From: Actinomyces sp.
Lineage (GTDB): Bacteria > Actinomycetota > Actinomycetes > Actinomycetales > Actinomycetaceae
DNA length: 61,226 bases
Assembly: GCF_030524025.1 (NCBI RefSeq)
Contig: NZ_JAUNHI010000015.1
Location: forward strand, 1 to 61,226
Reading direction: 5' to 3'
Below the pieces are notes generated by a model that ran no database searches, had not been told where the DNA came from, and saw only the letters and a program-made list of their open reading frames with translations. Below, piece after piece: positions 15,125 to 23,547 of this stretch (its first letter is position 1; each line of letters begins with the position of its first letter). Both the position numbers and the translations under genes were made by a program.

Positions 15125-18100
15125 GCCGCCTGCCCCGGAACGCCGCGCGCCGCGGGCAGGGTCCTTTCCTGCTGTGGCTTGCCGTGGCCGTGGTGGGGCT
15201 GGTGGCTCAACCGGTGTGGGGGCTGCCGGGCCTGCCGGTGACGCTGGTGGCTCTCACGGCCGCGGGGGTGTCGCACCGGCCCCCGGTGCTGACGGGTGGG
15301 ACGAGTCGCCTACCGTTGCCTGCGGGTGCCCGTGAGAGGGCAGCGGTCGAGAGGCATCGACGTGCCCGCATGTTGCGCTGGGTCGCGGTGCCCCGGGGGT
15401 TGTGGCCGGTGCAGACGAGCCTGCTGGCTGCCGTTGGTGCGTGCGCCTGTGTGGTGGGGGTGCCGGTCCGGCCGGGCCTGGGGTGGTTGACTTTGTGGGG
15501 GCCGGCCTGTCAGGCGGTGGCGGGCCTGCTGCTGGTCGTGGGGCTGGAGCGCTGGTGGCGGGTGGTTGCGAGTGCCGACGAGCCGGGACCAGGCACACCC
15601 CTGGTGGCTCTCGGGCGCTGCGACCGGGCCAGGCTCGGGACCGTGGCGGTGGTCGCTGCCATCGGGGCCGTGCTGGGGGTGTGGACGCGCGAGGTGTCGG
15701 CGGCTCCACTGCTGTGGTGCGCCGGTTGTCTCGCACTCGGCGCGGCGACGGGTGTGTGGGCTGTGTGCCGGCGCATGTCGTGGGCGTCGTTCGCCCTGCG
15801 CAAGGGGCGGCGTGCGGTGTGGCGGGCGCGGTGGGCGGCGCTGCCCAGGCAGGAGCCGGCACCGTTCCTGGCCGGTGTTGAGCAGGTGGGGCCGTTTCTG
15901 GTCGAGACCTTCGAGTGCCCGCCAGGACGACGTCCTGCGGAGTACCTGGCTCTGCGGGATGCGGTCGCCTCCCTGGCCGGTGCGGGAAGTGACGTGCACG
16001 TCCTTCCCGCTCGGGCCGGCGGAGGAGGCGTGGACCCGTCGAGGTTCGTGGTGTGCAGCGTCGAGCGGGGCGCTCGCGTCGACGTCGGTGCTGTTCAGGA
16101 CGCGCGCACCGTGGAGATCGCGTGCAGCCGTGTGCTCGCTGAGGTGACCGGCAAGTCGTCGATGGTGGTGGAGCGGGTGGAGCCGCTGACCACGGCACCT
16201 GGCCCCAGGGTCTGGCGCCTCCACCTGGGTGAGGTGGACGTAGCGGCGGCTGCGATGGCACTGGAGGCGGTCGGCCCCGTGCTTGCTGATGGGGGCACGC
16301 TGCTGGTCGGACCCAGGGACGGCGCCCGGTGGGTCGACCCCGACCTGGCGGGCCACGTGGCTGACCTGGAGGTCGGCGCTGAGTGGGAGGCGCACTTCCG
16401 GGAGGTCTTGCGTCCCACCCAGCTCCCGCCGGCACCGCAGGTGCGGTTCCTGGACACGCAGGAGGTCGCCGGGGTTGAGGTGCACCGTCTTCCCTTCGCG
16501 TCCCGGCAGGGCATGGACGTCGCTGCCGCGTACCTGCCGCTTGCGCAGCGGCTGCGAACCACGATGCCGTCCGCACCGTTCCTGGCGGTTCTGGGCATGC
16601 CGCCCACGGAGGGCGACAGCGCCCCGGGTACGAGGTCCGACAAGTTCTTCAGTGTCGTGTGGTCGACCAGCCCGGTACCAGCCTGCCCTGCTGACCTGCC
16701 GCCTACCGTCGGGTGGGGCAGCAGCAGTGCGTTCGATGCGCGCGACGGGGCGGCACTGGTGCTCGCGGGTCTCGTCGACGAGGCGTTCCGTGCCGTCTTC
16801 GGCGCCAAGGGGGCGCCCGAGCTGGTGGACGCCGTGTGCGTGAGCGACGCCCGGCCGTGGATCTGGCGGGCGAGGCTGCGCCTGTACGGCGGCGTGTCGA
16901 TCGCGGACCTGCGTCGGCGCGCTGACCGGTTGGGGTCCCTCATGCGTGCCGAGTGGCTGCGGGTGCGGCCCAGCGGCGACCTCGTGGAGATCTATCTGGG
17001 GGCCCGGCCGGCGTCTGCCCGGGTCGCTCCCAGGTGGCGTCGCCTGCTGGCCGAGCTGGACTTCGAGCAGGTGTTCGTGGATGCCAAGGTCCTCACGGCC
17101 TCGGGGCTGACCCCGGTGCTGGAGTCACTGGACACCCTGGCCGGCAACCCGGACGTCAGCGTCTACGACTTCACCCTCCCCGCCGGGCTGAGTGCCGCCG
17201 ACGTGGTGGGCCGGCGCGAGAAGGTCGCGGCCGCCGCGGGCCTGGCGTTCCTGCGCTTGGTCCCTGGCGCCGACCCTTCTCATGTGCGGCTGCTCGCGGC
17301 CGAGCGCAACCCGATCCCCGACGCCGCCGCCTACGACCTGCGTGCGGCGGCAGCCCTGGCCGCGCGCCACGGTAACGCCGGTGGGCTGCGCGTCGCCTGG
17401 GGTGTGGGGATCGATGGGACGCCCGTGACATGGAACATGGCGGACACGCCCCACTGCCTCGTGTTAGGGCCGACGGGCACGGGCAAGACCGTCGCCCTCG
17501 TCAACGCCGTCGCCGGTGTGCTCCTGGCAGGTTGGGACGTGGTCGTGGCCGACCCGGTCAAGGGAGGAGCAGACTTCACCCCACTGGCGCCGTTCCTGAG
17601 GGGAGTCGCTGGCACGGTGGACGACGCCGCGGCCGTCCTGAAGTGCGTCTACGCGGAGATCGCGCGCCGTAAGGACCTCAACGCCCAGCACGGGGCGCCG
17701 TCGGTCGACGACCTGCCGGAGGAGATGCGGCCCCACCACATGCTCGTCGTGATCGACGAGTTCACGTCCCTGCTCCTGCCCGAGAAGATCGCGCGCGCCC
17801 GGACCACAGACCCTGAGGTGCTCGCTGAGCGTGCCGAGACCGAGCGTGTCAACGACCTCCGGGCCACGATCGCCACCCTGGTGGGCAAGATCGGTAGGGA
17901 GGCGCGCAGCGCTGGCGTGCACATCCTGCTCGGCGCCCAGGCGCTGCGGGCAGACACGATCCGGGCGATCCCGGGCAACGACCTGAAGACCAACACCGGG
18001 CGCCTGCTGCTCGGCATGGCGTCCTACGGGGACCTCGCCTCGGGCCTGCGGAAACCCGACGAGGCACCGACCCTGATGCACGCGACAACCGGACGGGGCC

Positions 18101-18372
18101 TGTGGGAGCCTCTCAGCGCCGCCGCCACCGAGGTCCAGGCCTGGCACACCCCCACCCACCTGCTCGCCCAAGAGCTGGGTGAGCACGGGGTCACCGAGCG
18201 CGAGGACCTACGGGTCGAGCAGGCCACCGCCCCGACCCCAGGGAGGGCTTACAGCGAGATCCCAGCACAGTACACCGGCCAGGCCGCGGGGGAGACGCTA
18301 GAGCCACTGGAGCTGGCCGACCTGGGGCTCAGCGGCCTCGACCTGGGAGGTGGGTCCGTGGGGGACCGGTGA
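15121..18372 (+). CDS. Large FtsK/SpoIIIE-type DNA translocase
   Basis: A 1083-residue protein. Four hydrophobic segments near residues 15-50, 95-140 and 175-210 place it in the membrane. The motor domain is C-terminal: CLVLGPTGTGKTVALVNAV near residue 780, VVVADPVKGGADF, MLVVIDEFTSLLLPE near residue 873, and HILLGAQALRADTIR. FtsK-like proteins pump double-stranded DNA; TcpA-type relatives are coupling proteins of Gram-positive elements. Together with the VirD4-like protein it gives the element two coupling ATPases within 8 kb. The long N-terminal half (about residues 230-760) is not recognised. GTG start overlaps the NERD stop. Confidence 0.85.
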   Translation: MSRLPRNAARRGQGPFLLWLAVAVVGLVAQPVWGLPGLPVTLVALTAAGVSHRPPVLTGGTSRLPLPAGARERAAVERHRRARMLRWVAVPRGLWPVQTSLLAAVGACACVVGVPVRPGLGWLTLWGPACQAVAGLLLVVGLERWWRVVASADEPGPGTPLVALGRCDRARLGTVAVVAAIGAVLGVWTREVSAAPLLWCAGCLALGAATGVWAVCRRMSWASFALRKGRRAVWRARWAALPRQEPAPFLAGVEQVGPFLVETFECPPGRRPAEYLALRDAVASLAGAGSDVHVLPARAGGGGVDPSRFVVCSVERGARVDVGAVQDARTVEIACSRVLAEVTGKSSMVVERVEPLTTAPGPRVWRLHLGEVDVAAAAMALEAVGPVLADGGTLLVGPRDGARWVDPDLAGHVADLEVGAEWEAHFREVLRPTQLPPAPQVRFLDTQEVAGVEVHRLPFASRQGMDVAAAYLPLAQRLRTTMPSAPFLAVLGMPPTEGDSAPGTRSDKFFSVVWSTSPVPACPADLPPTVGWGSSSAFDARDGAALVLAGLVDEAFRAVFGAKGAPELVDAVCVSDARPWIWRARLRLYGGVSIADLRRRADRLGSLMRAEWLRVRPSGDLVEIYLGARPASARVAPRWRRLLAELDFEQVFVDAKVLTASGLTPVLESLDTLAGNPDVSVYDFTLPAGLSAADVVGRREKVAAAAGLAFLRLVPGADPSHVRLLAAERNPIPDAAAYDLRAAAALAARHGNAGGLRVAWGVGIDGTPVTWNMADTPHCLVLGPTGTGKTVALVNAVAGVLLAGWDVVVADPVKGGADFTPLAPFLRGVAGTVDDAAAVLKCVYAEIARRKDLNAQHGAPSVDDLPEEMRPHHMLVVIDEFTSLLLPEKIARARTTDPEVLAERAETERVNDLRATIATLVGKIGREARSAGVHILLGAQALRADTIRAIPGNDLKTNTGRLLLGMASYGDLASGLRKPDEAPTLMHATTGRGLWEPLSAAATEVQAWHTPTHLLAQELGEHGVTEREDLRVEQATAPTPGRAYSEIPAQYTGQAAGETLEPLELADLGLSGLDLGGGSVGDR

Positions 18373-18377
18373 GGCGC

Positions 18378-18390
18378 GGTCCGCATGTGC
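18378..18390 (+). promoter_or_regulatory. Box B element
   Basis: GGTCCGCATGTGC five bases after the stop of the FtsK-type gene and about 50 bases before the start at 18440. The stretch between contains the inverted repeat GGTCGAGAGCCCCTCGACC. Confidence 0.55.
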
Positions 18391-18439
18391 CCGGTCGAGA
18401 GCCCCTCGACCGGAGGGGCGGAACCGAACAGGGGCTCCA

Positions 18440-19267
18440 GTGCGTCACCTCATCAGCCTCGACCCCGCACCCGGGTGCGGGCTGTTCATGCCTGCACTAT
18501 GGGACGGCGCAGCAGCGTCGGTCCTGGATGCGGGTGAGCGGCACCACCACCTGACCCAGGCCACCGGGCTGGCCCCGGGGGCCGTCGTGGCGCCCCTGTG
18601 GGCAAACCTTGCCATCCCGCTGCTCGATACCGGGCGCGCCCGACTGTCCCCGGTCGACGACGCTGTCGCCGGCCACCCGTTCCTGTGGCTGCCAGAGCGG
18701 CTCCTCGCCCGCTACGAGCTGGTCGCCGACGACGGGACGACCAGCCTCGAGGGCCTGGACACCTGGGTGTGCCGCCTGCTCCTAGAAGCGTTGGCCGCAG
18801 GCTGGTACGACCGGCCCAGCGGCCTGTGGGTGGACGTCCTGGACGCGGCAGGTGCGGACGCCCGGCGGGTCCGCGACTGGGTCTCCGGTGCGGCGGACCC
18901 GGTCCTGGACGGCCTTGAGGCTCCTCTGGAGGCCGATGAGGCGTGGACGATCGCAACGGCCCAGGAGTTGGTGCCCTCCCTGCGGGCGGCGTCGGACGCT
19001 CTGGGCGCCATCGAGATCACCCAGGCCCTGCGGGACGGGGAGCCGGACGTGGTGCGCGCCGCGGCGACGGCCGCCCAGTGCCTCCAGGTCGTCGACGGGG
19101 TCCCCCACTGCCCCGCCTGGTGGTCCGAGCTCGCCGCCACCCCTGACCGCGGCGACCTCGTGTCCAAGGGCCTGGAGCACCTCGAGCGCCTGCGCGATGA
19201 GGGCACGGAGCACATTCGCTTCCTAGCAAACGTCCTGGTGGACTCCAGCGGCCTCGAAGGAGCGTGA
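18440..19267 (+). CDS. Conserved-looking hypothetical transfer-operon protein
   Basis: A 275-residue protein without a recognised family. It begins VRHLISLDPAPGCGLFMPAL and is acidic and leucine-rich, with repeated helical segments (LARYELVADDGTTSLEGLDT, LEHLERLRDEGTEHIRFLA). No signal peptide or membrane helix is seen, so it is probably cytoplasmic. The GTG at 18440 was chosen as the first start after box B that keeps the frame free of the low-complexity arginine-rich leader. It lies between the FtsK-type ATPase and channel genes, so an accessory role in transfer is likely. Confidence 0.55.
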   Translation: MRHLISLDPAPGCGLFMPALWDGAAASVLDAGERHHHLTQATGLAPGAVVAPLWANLAIPLLDTGRARLSPVDDAVAGHPFLWLPERLLARYELVADDGTTSLEGLDTWVCRLLLEALAAGWYDRPSGLWVDVLDAAGADARRVRDWVSGAADPVLDGLEAPLEADEAWTIATAQELVPSLRAASDALGAIEITQALRDGEPDVVRAAATAAQCLQVVDGVPHCPAWWSELAATPDRGDLVSKGLEHLERLRDEGTEHIRFLANVLVDSSGLEGA

Positions 19268-19277
19268 TGTAGCACAC

Positions 19278-19290
19278 TCCGACCACTGAC
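19278..19290 (+). promoter_or_regulatory. Box A element
   Basis: TCCGACCACTGAC, 10 bases after the previous stop and 5 bases before the GTG at 19296. The 3' part (GAC rather than CCGG) deviates from the consensus. Confidence 0.5.
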
Positions 19291-19295
19291 ACAGC

Positions 19296-20432
19296 GTGGA
19301 CCCCCAATCCCTGAGGGAGCGCATCGACGCTGACGCCTCGAGCGCTGCCGCTGACACCAAACTCACCGACGATGAGCTCATCGAGACCCTGCTGACCCTC
19401 ATGGCCGCCTCGAACGTTCCCCGCCGGCTAGCACTGCGCTACCTGTCGCAGGGGAGCATGCGGCGCCGCCATGACGTCGACGTCGACGACCTGGAGGCAG
19501 CGTTCGCCTGGCTCCTGGTGCGCAGGATCCGTGAGGGTCCCGACCGGCAACGCCTCGCCTCAGGGGCCTCACTGTGCGGCTGGCTGACCCAGTACGGGTG
19601 GGGCTCGCGGGCTCTGGTGGTCAGGCAGGTCGTCCCGCCCCTCCAGGAGACTGTCAGCCTCGAGGACCTGACCCTCGCCGAGCAGGCCCCTGAGGTCGCT
19701 GATGCCCCGGAGTCCCGGCCCGAGGCGATCGCTACGGCGCGTGATATGCCTGACGCGCATCTCGACACAGTCGTCGAGGCCATGCGTCACCGACGCGGCG
19801 CGCGCCGCCTCCAGGCCGCAGCCGGGCAGGTCGCGGACATCTACGACCTGCCGGTGCTCCTAGCCCCCACCGACCCGGTCGACGCCAACCAACTGCGCCA
19901 GGACCTCGCGGACGATCCTCGGCTGGCCCGCCGCTCCCTGGAGGCCATGAGGTCCCTGCTCGACGGCACACCCTGGAGGCACGTGTTCGAAGGGGTGCCG
20001 GACACCGCACTGGCCCTGTGGGACGACACGACGGCGCCGCAGCGCGAGTACATGGTGACACTCCCCGACGCCGTCCTGGGCCTGCACGCCCAGGCCAGTG
20101 TGACGCTGCGGCCACGCCCCGGGGAGCGGGTACGGCGCCGCGTGGCCCGTGCGGTACGCACGCTCGTGCCCGCGGCGCGCCCCTCCCTGGTGATGGACGT
20201 GTGCGAAGCGTTCTGGGACCTGACGACCGACCCGGTCCCCGAGAACCAGGCGGGCATCACCGGCGCCGCGGCCGCGGCCATGCGCAGGGCGGCCGCCAAA
20301 CGCGCGCGCGCCTTCGGTCCACTGGCCGCCCAGCTAGCCCGCGCGGGGCGCGGCGACCTGGGCTCGGACGCCGAGGACGTGCGTCGTTTCCTCGTCCAGG
20401 CGTGGGCCGCATCCGACCACAACCGCACCTGA
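19296..20432 (+). CDS. Hypothetical protein, transfer operon
   Basis: A 378-residue soluble protein of unknown family. The N-terminus is helical and acidic (SLRERIDADASSAAADTKLT, DDELIETLLTLMAASN), followed by SQGSMRRRHDVDVDDLEAAF and a basic C-terminal part rich in alanine and arginine (AAAAAMRRAAAKRARAFG). The GTG at 19296 is set by the box A spacing; no ribosome site is present, consistent with a leaderless message. Possible roles are a DNA-binding accessory factor or a regulator; nothing in the sequence decides. Confidence 0.6.
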   Translation: MDPQSLRERIDADASSAAADTKLTDDELIETLLTLMAASNVPRRLALRYLSQGSMRRRHDVDVDDLEAAFAWLLVRRIREGPDRQRLASGASLCGWLTQYGWGSRALVVRQVVPPLQETVSLEDLTLAEQAPEVADAPESRPEAIATARDMPDAHLDTVVEAMRHRRGARRLQAAAGQVADIYDLPVLLAPTDPVDANQLRQDLADDPRLARRSLEAMRSLLDGTPWRHVFEGVPDTALALWDDTTAPQREYMVTLPDAVLGLHAQASVTLRPRPGERVRRRVARAVRTLVPAARPSLVMDVCEAFWDLTTDPVPENQAGITGAAAAAMRRAAAKRARAFGPLAAQLARAGRGDLGSDAEDVRRFLVQAWAASDHNRT

Positions 20433-20459
20433 CAACCACCAACCGCAAAGGAGAACCCC

Positions 20460-20918
20460 TTGAGCAACACCAATCCGTTGGTCAGGACCCGCCGCGCCCT
20501 GGCCGTACGTCGCGCCCCGCTAGCAGCCCTGGCACTCGCCGTCACCCTCGTGCTGGCCATCGGTACGAGCGTGGTGCTCAACCGCGCAGATCACGGTGGC
20601 GCCGCCAGCCCCGAGACGGTAGAGGCCACCACCCGGCCCGTCACGGCCGCGGCCTCGCCCGCCCAGGAGGCGGCACCTGCGTCGGGCGGCACCTCGACCC
20701 TGACCTGGGCGTGCGCGAGCGCGTGCACGCTCGAGTTCACGGCGACCGGGCCTGAGGGCCAACCGGTCGACCTGACCGCCACCACGGACGGCGTCCTGAC
20801 GGACGCCACGGCCCGGAACGACGGCCAGTCCGTGACCCTGACCGTCACGGGCTCCGGGTCATTCCAGGCCGTCGCCGACGGCGCGACATCGCTGACCGTC
20901 GCCGAGGCCGCCCAATGA
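20460..20918 (+). CDS. Membrane-anchored exported protein
   Basis: A 152-residue protein with a TTG start at 20460 preceded by AAAGGAG. Residues 1-45 hold a basic stretch and one membrane helix (LAALALAVTLVLAIGTSVVL). The rest is a threonine- and alanine-rich extracellular domain with two close cysteines (CASAC) and beta-like sequence (VTLTVTGSGSFQAVADGAT). Likely a small surface or channel-associated component. Its stop overlaps the next ATG (ATGA). Confidence 0.6.
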   Translation: MSNTNPLVRTRRALAVRRAPLAALALAVTLVLAIGTSVVLNRADHGGAASPETVEATTRPVTAAASPAQEAAPASGGTSTLTWACASACTLEFTATGPEGQPVDLTATTDGVLTDATARNDGQSVTLTVTGSGSFQAVADGATSLTVAEAAQ

Positions 20919-21673
20919 TGGGAAGAACCCACGCCATCACCGGCGTGGCCGCAGGGATGGCCCTGTTCTGGGACGCCCAGGTAGCGCACGGCCCGCTCGA
21001 CCTGGGGCCCATACAGGTGCCGGCCGGTAGCACGCACCTGGGGCTGGGCCTGGGCTCCATGTCCGCCCCCTACACGGCACTGATGTGCCTGGCGCTCGCG
21101 TGCACGGCGCTGCTACCAGACCTCGACACGCCGTCGAGCCTGGCGTCCACGAGCATCCCACCCCTGACGGGCTGGGTCTCAGGGCGCCTGGCGGCCGCCG
21201 GGCACCGCAAGGTGACTCACAGTGGCGTGGGTATCGCCGTAGGGGCGGGCCTGGCCGCCGCCGTGTCGGTCTGGGTCGTCGGTACGGACATCCCCGTGCG
21301 ACCAGGCAACGGCCTGCTATTGGGGCTGTGCGCCGCAATCGGCGCCAGAGCCGGCGGGGTGGGCCCGCACCAGCGGCTGCTGCTGTGGGCCGCTGCCGCC
21401 TCCGGGACCCTCATGGGTGCTGCGCTCCCGGCGACCTCATGGTGGTTCGCGCCGGCATCCGTCGCCGTCGGCATGTGGGTCCACCGCATCGGAGACGCCC
21501 TGACAACGCAGGGCGTGGAGAACCTGCTGTGGCCTGTCGTACGCGGCCCCAGGCTGTGCGTGCCCCTCCTGGGACCCACCGGGTCGAACCGCGAGCAGGC
21601 CCTCGCCGGCGCCGCGGCCGCCTATGCCGCTTGGTGCGGCGCCGACCTGCTGCTCGCCGCGGTCCGCATGTGA
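20915..21673 (+). CDS. YdjM/DUF457-type membrane-bound metal-dependent hydrolase
   Basis: A 252-residue membrane protein. MMGRTHAITGVAAGMAL near the start, LLPDLDTPSS around residue 70 and HRKVTHSG around residue 103 are the three metal-ligand blocks of the YdjM/DUF457 family, and at least four further hydrophobic segments follow. Enzymes of this family are predicted membrane-bound phospholipase-like hydrolases, and their substrate is unknown. The last codons GCGGTCCGCATG-TGA form a box B element, so the gene's end doubles as a regulatory site for the next one. Confidence 0.75.
   Translation: MMGRTHAITGVAAGMALFWDAQVAHGPLDLGPIQVPAGSTHLGLGLGSMSAPYTALMCLALACTALLPDLDTPSSLASTSIPPLTGWVSGRLAAAGHRKVTHSGVGIAVGAGLAAAVSVWVVGTDIPVRPGNGLLLGLCAAIGARAGGVGPHQRLLLWAAAASGTLMGAALPATSWWFAPASVAVGMWVHRIGDALTTQGVENLLWPVVRGPRLCVPLLGPTGSNREQALAGAAAAYAAWCGADLLLAAVRM
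21661..21673 (+). promoter_or_regulatory. Box B element overlapping a gene end
   Basis: GGTCCGCATGTGA covers the last codons and stop of the preceding gene, 41 bases before the ATG at 21715. The following leader holds GGAGACACGGAGA, a ribosome site. Confidence 0.55.
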
Positions 21674-21714
21674 GCACGCAAGCACCCCCCCGAACAAGGA
21701 GACACGGAGACATC

Positions 21715-22302
21715 ATGAGCGACTACTACGGAGCCGCCCCCAGCCACGGTCCGGCCGAGCCCCAGGACATCGTCAACGCGCCCGACGAGGCCAGCGGGGC
21801 GCCGGGCCTGAACGAGACCACGGACGCTGACGCGCAGGCGCGCACCCCCAGTGTGCCCGCCAGGCGCACCGGTCAGCGTCATGCGGGACCGAGCCGCTCC
21901 CAGGTCAGGGCGGTCCTCGCCACGCGCGACGCCTTGGCTGCGTCCAGCGACGAGGTGCTGGAGGCGCTGGCGAGCGCCCTGGGTGTGCCCAAGGACATCA
22001 ACGACCTGACCGCCGCACTTGCCGCCGCCCCGCGGCCCAAGATGCAGGCCAACGCCGTAGCGGCGTTGCGCGACCTGCTCGCCGTCGCCGACGCCGACGA
22101 GCCACCGATGGCGGCACTCGCCCTGGCGGTCGGCAAGAACGGTGTCGCCCGGGCGGCACACGCCTGGAACCTCGCAGCCGCCGTCGGGGCCCTGCATGGG
22201 CGGCCGGGCGGCAACCCAGTGGATGCTGCCCGCGAGCTCGCCGAGGCTGCGACCAGCCGTCGCGGCCTGCTCGAGGCCCTCCAGGTGCTGGTGGACGGCT
22301 GA
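21715..22302 (+). CDS. Hypothetical acidic protein, transfer operon
   Basis: A 195-residue protein, MSDYYGAAPSHGPAEPQDIV at the start. The first 60 residues look disordered (Pro, Ala, Asp). The remainder is helical with VLATRDALAASSDEVLEALA and LTAALAAAPRPKMQANAVAA. No membrane segment. Function unknown. The ATG at 21715 has GGAGA in front. It starts a run that goes on to the zinc-knuckle gene, the VirB8-like gene and VirB4, so it is probably a T4SS accessory protein. Confidence 0.6.
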   Translation: MSDYYGAAPSHGPAEPQDIVNAPDEASGAPGLNETTDADAQARTPSVPARRTGQRHAGPSRSQVRAVLATRDALAASSDEVLEALASALGVPKDINDLTAALAAAPRPKMQANAVAALRDLLAVADADEPPMAALALAVGKNGVARAAHAWNLAAAVGALHGRPGGNPVDAARELAEAATSRRGLLEALQVLVDG

Positions 22303-22538
22303 TGAGCCGCTGCACCCTGTTCCGGCTCCGCCCCGGACACCACACCCCCATCCACCACACGACCGCCTGCCTCCTCTGCTGGGCCGAGTGCCGTGAAGCC
22401 GCCCAGCCCGGCCGCACCTGGTGCGCCGCGTGCCAGGAGGCGGCACTGGCATCCGACGACCCCCAGGTGGTCGCGTGGATCACCGACCTGACCGAGCCCG
22501 ACCGTGCGGGGTCGGTGCTGGACGACCTCAAGGACTGA
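22302..22538 (+). CDS. Small zinc-knuckle protein
   Basis: A 78-residue protein with HHTTACLLCWAEC and WCAACQEA. Four cysteines in two CxxC-like pairs suggest a zinc ribbon. The ATG overlaps the preceding stop (TGATG). Function unknown; small ribbons of this kind are frequent beside T4SS genes in actinobacterial elements. Confidence 0.6.
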   Translation: MSRCTLFRLRPGHHTPIHHTTACLLCWAECREAAQPGRTWCAACQEAALASDDPQVVAWITDLTEPDRAGSVLDDLKD

Positions 22539-22545
22539 CACTGAC

Positions 22546-23547
22546 ATGGCTTGGCGACGCAAGAAGCAGGACTGGTGGAGCGCCCCGTCTCAGGTACCCA
22601 CCGACAACGGGCTCGACACGGGGGCGCGCTCGCGCGCGGCCCGGCGCATGCGCTGGTTCGTCACCGGCAGCGTGCTCACGTGGCCCGTCCTGGCCCTGGC
22701 CCTGATCCTCGTCGTCTCCCAGACGCTCAGCGGGGGCCAGGAGCCGACATCCACGCACACCCAGGCAGAGGTTCCCAGCCAGGTGCGGGCCACTGCGCTG
22801 GAGGAGGTCACGTCGTGGCTCGCGGCCGACCCGCAGCCGCTCCCCGGCGCGACTGTCCTGGGATGGGACCGGGCCGAGCAGGTCCCCGCCCGTGGCGCCA
22901 CGCCACTGGGGTGGGAGGTGTGGACGGCCTACGTGCTGGCCTCCACCGAGGAGGCGGTCTACCAGGTCGCCGTGCAGGTCAACTATTCCCCGACCGCCGG
23001 CGCTGAGGTCGTCGGGACGCCGTCCCTGGACCTCGTCCCACCGTCGAGTCAGGGGTGGAGCACCACCGACTGGGCCGGCGCCGTGCCGGTGACGGTCGAC
23101 GACGCGACGACCCGCGCCATCAACGCCTGGGCGCAGGCCTTCACGTCCGGTGACAGCGACGCCCTGACCACGGTGGTTGCCGACCCCGACGTGAGCCACC
23201 AGTACGTGCCGCTGTCGGGAGTCTCAGAGGTGCAGGTGGCGGTCGACCGAGCAGCCGCACGAGCCACGGAGCCCGAGGCAACCCCGGACACCCAGACCCT
23301 TTGGGTGGCTGTCCGGCTGTCTATCACCCGCACCGGCTCCGAGCAGGCGGTCGAGGTCTCCTACGACCTGCTCGTCACGGGTGCCGGCACCGGCGGAGCG
23401 CGTGTCGTCGCCTGGGGGCCTCCCGGGACGGGCCCGACCCTCGAGGCATGGGGCAACGCGGTGACCGCCGGGAGGCCCAGCACGCCCCAGTCAACCCAGA
23501 CGCCGCAGGTCCCGGTACCGGCCCCGAGCGGGGAGGCAACACCATGA
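22546..23547 (+). CDS. VirB8/TcpC-like conjugation channel protein
   Basis: A 333-residue protein. A basic cytoplasmic head with WWSAPSQVPTDNG is followed by one membrane helix (VLTWPVLALALILVVSQTL, near residues 45-65). A long external part contains two similar beta/alpha units, one at about residues 85-170 (EEVTSWLAADPQPLPGATVL) and one at about 180-300 (INAWAQAFTSGDSDALTTVV). This is the layout of Gram-positive TcpC proteins, which have two NTF2-like VirB8-type domains outside the membrane. Its position directly before VirB4 fits. Overlaps VirB4 by ATGA. Confidence 0.7.
   Translation: MAWRRKKQDWWSAPSQVPTDNGLDTGARSRAARRMRWFVTGSVLTWPVLALALILVVSQTLSGGQEPTSTHTQAEVPSQVRATALEEVTSWLAADPQPLPGATVLGWDRAEQVPARGATPLGWEVWTAYVLASTEEAVYQVAVQVNYSPTAGAEVVGTPSLDLVPPSSQGWSTTDWAGAVPVTVDDATTRAINAWAQAFTSGDSDALTTVVADPDVSHQYVPLSGVSEVQVAVDRAAARATEPEATPDTQTLWVAVRLSITRTGSEQAVEVSYDLLVTGAGTGGARVVAWGPPGTGPTLEAWGNAVTAGRPSTPQSTQTPQVPVPAPSGEATP

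Noticed and set aside
20411-20425. TCCGACCACAACCGC at the end of the gene at 19296
   Set aside because: Coding (Ser-Asp-His-Asn-Arg), lacks the ACTACC core and has a normal ribosome site for the next gene downstream.
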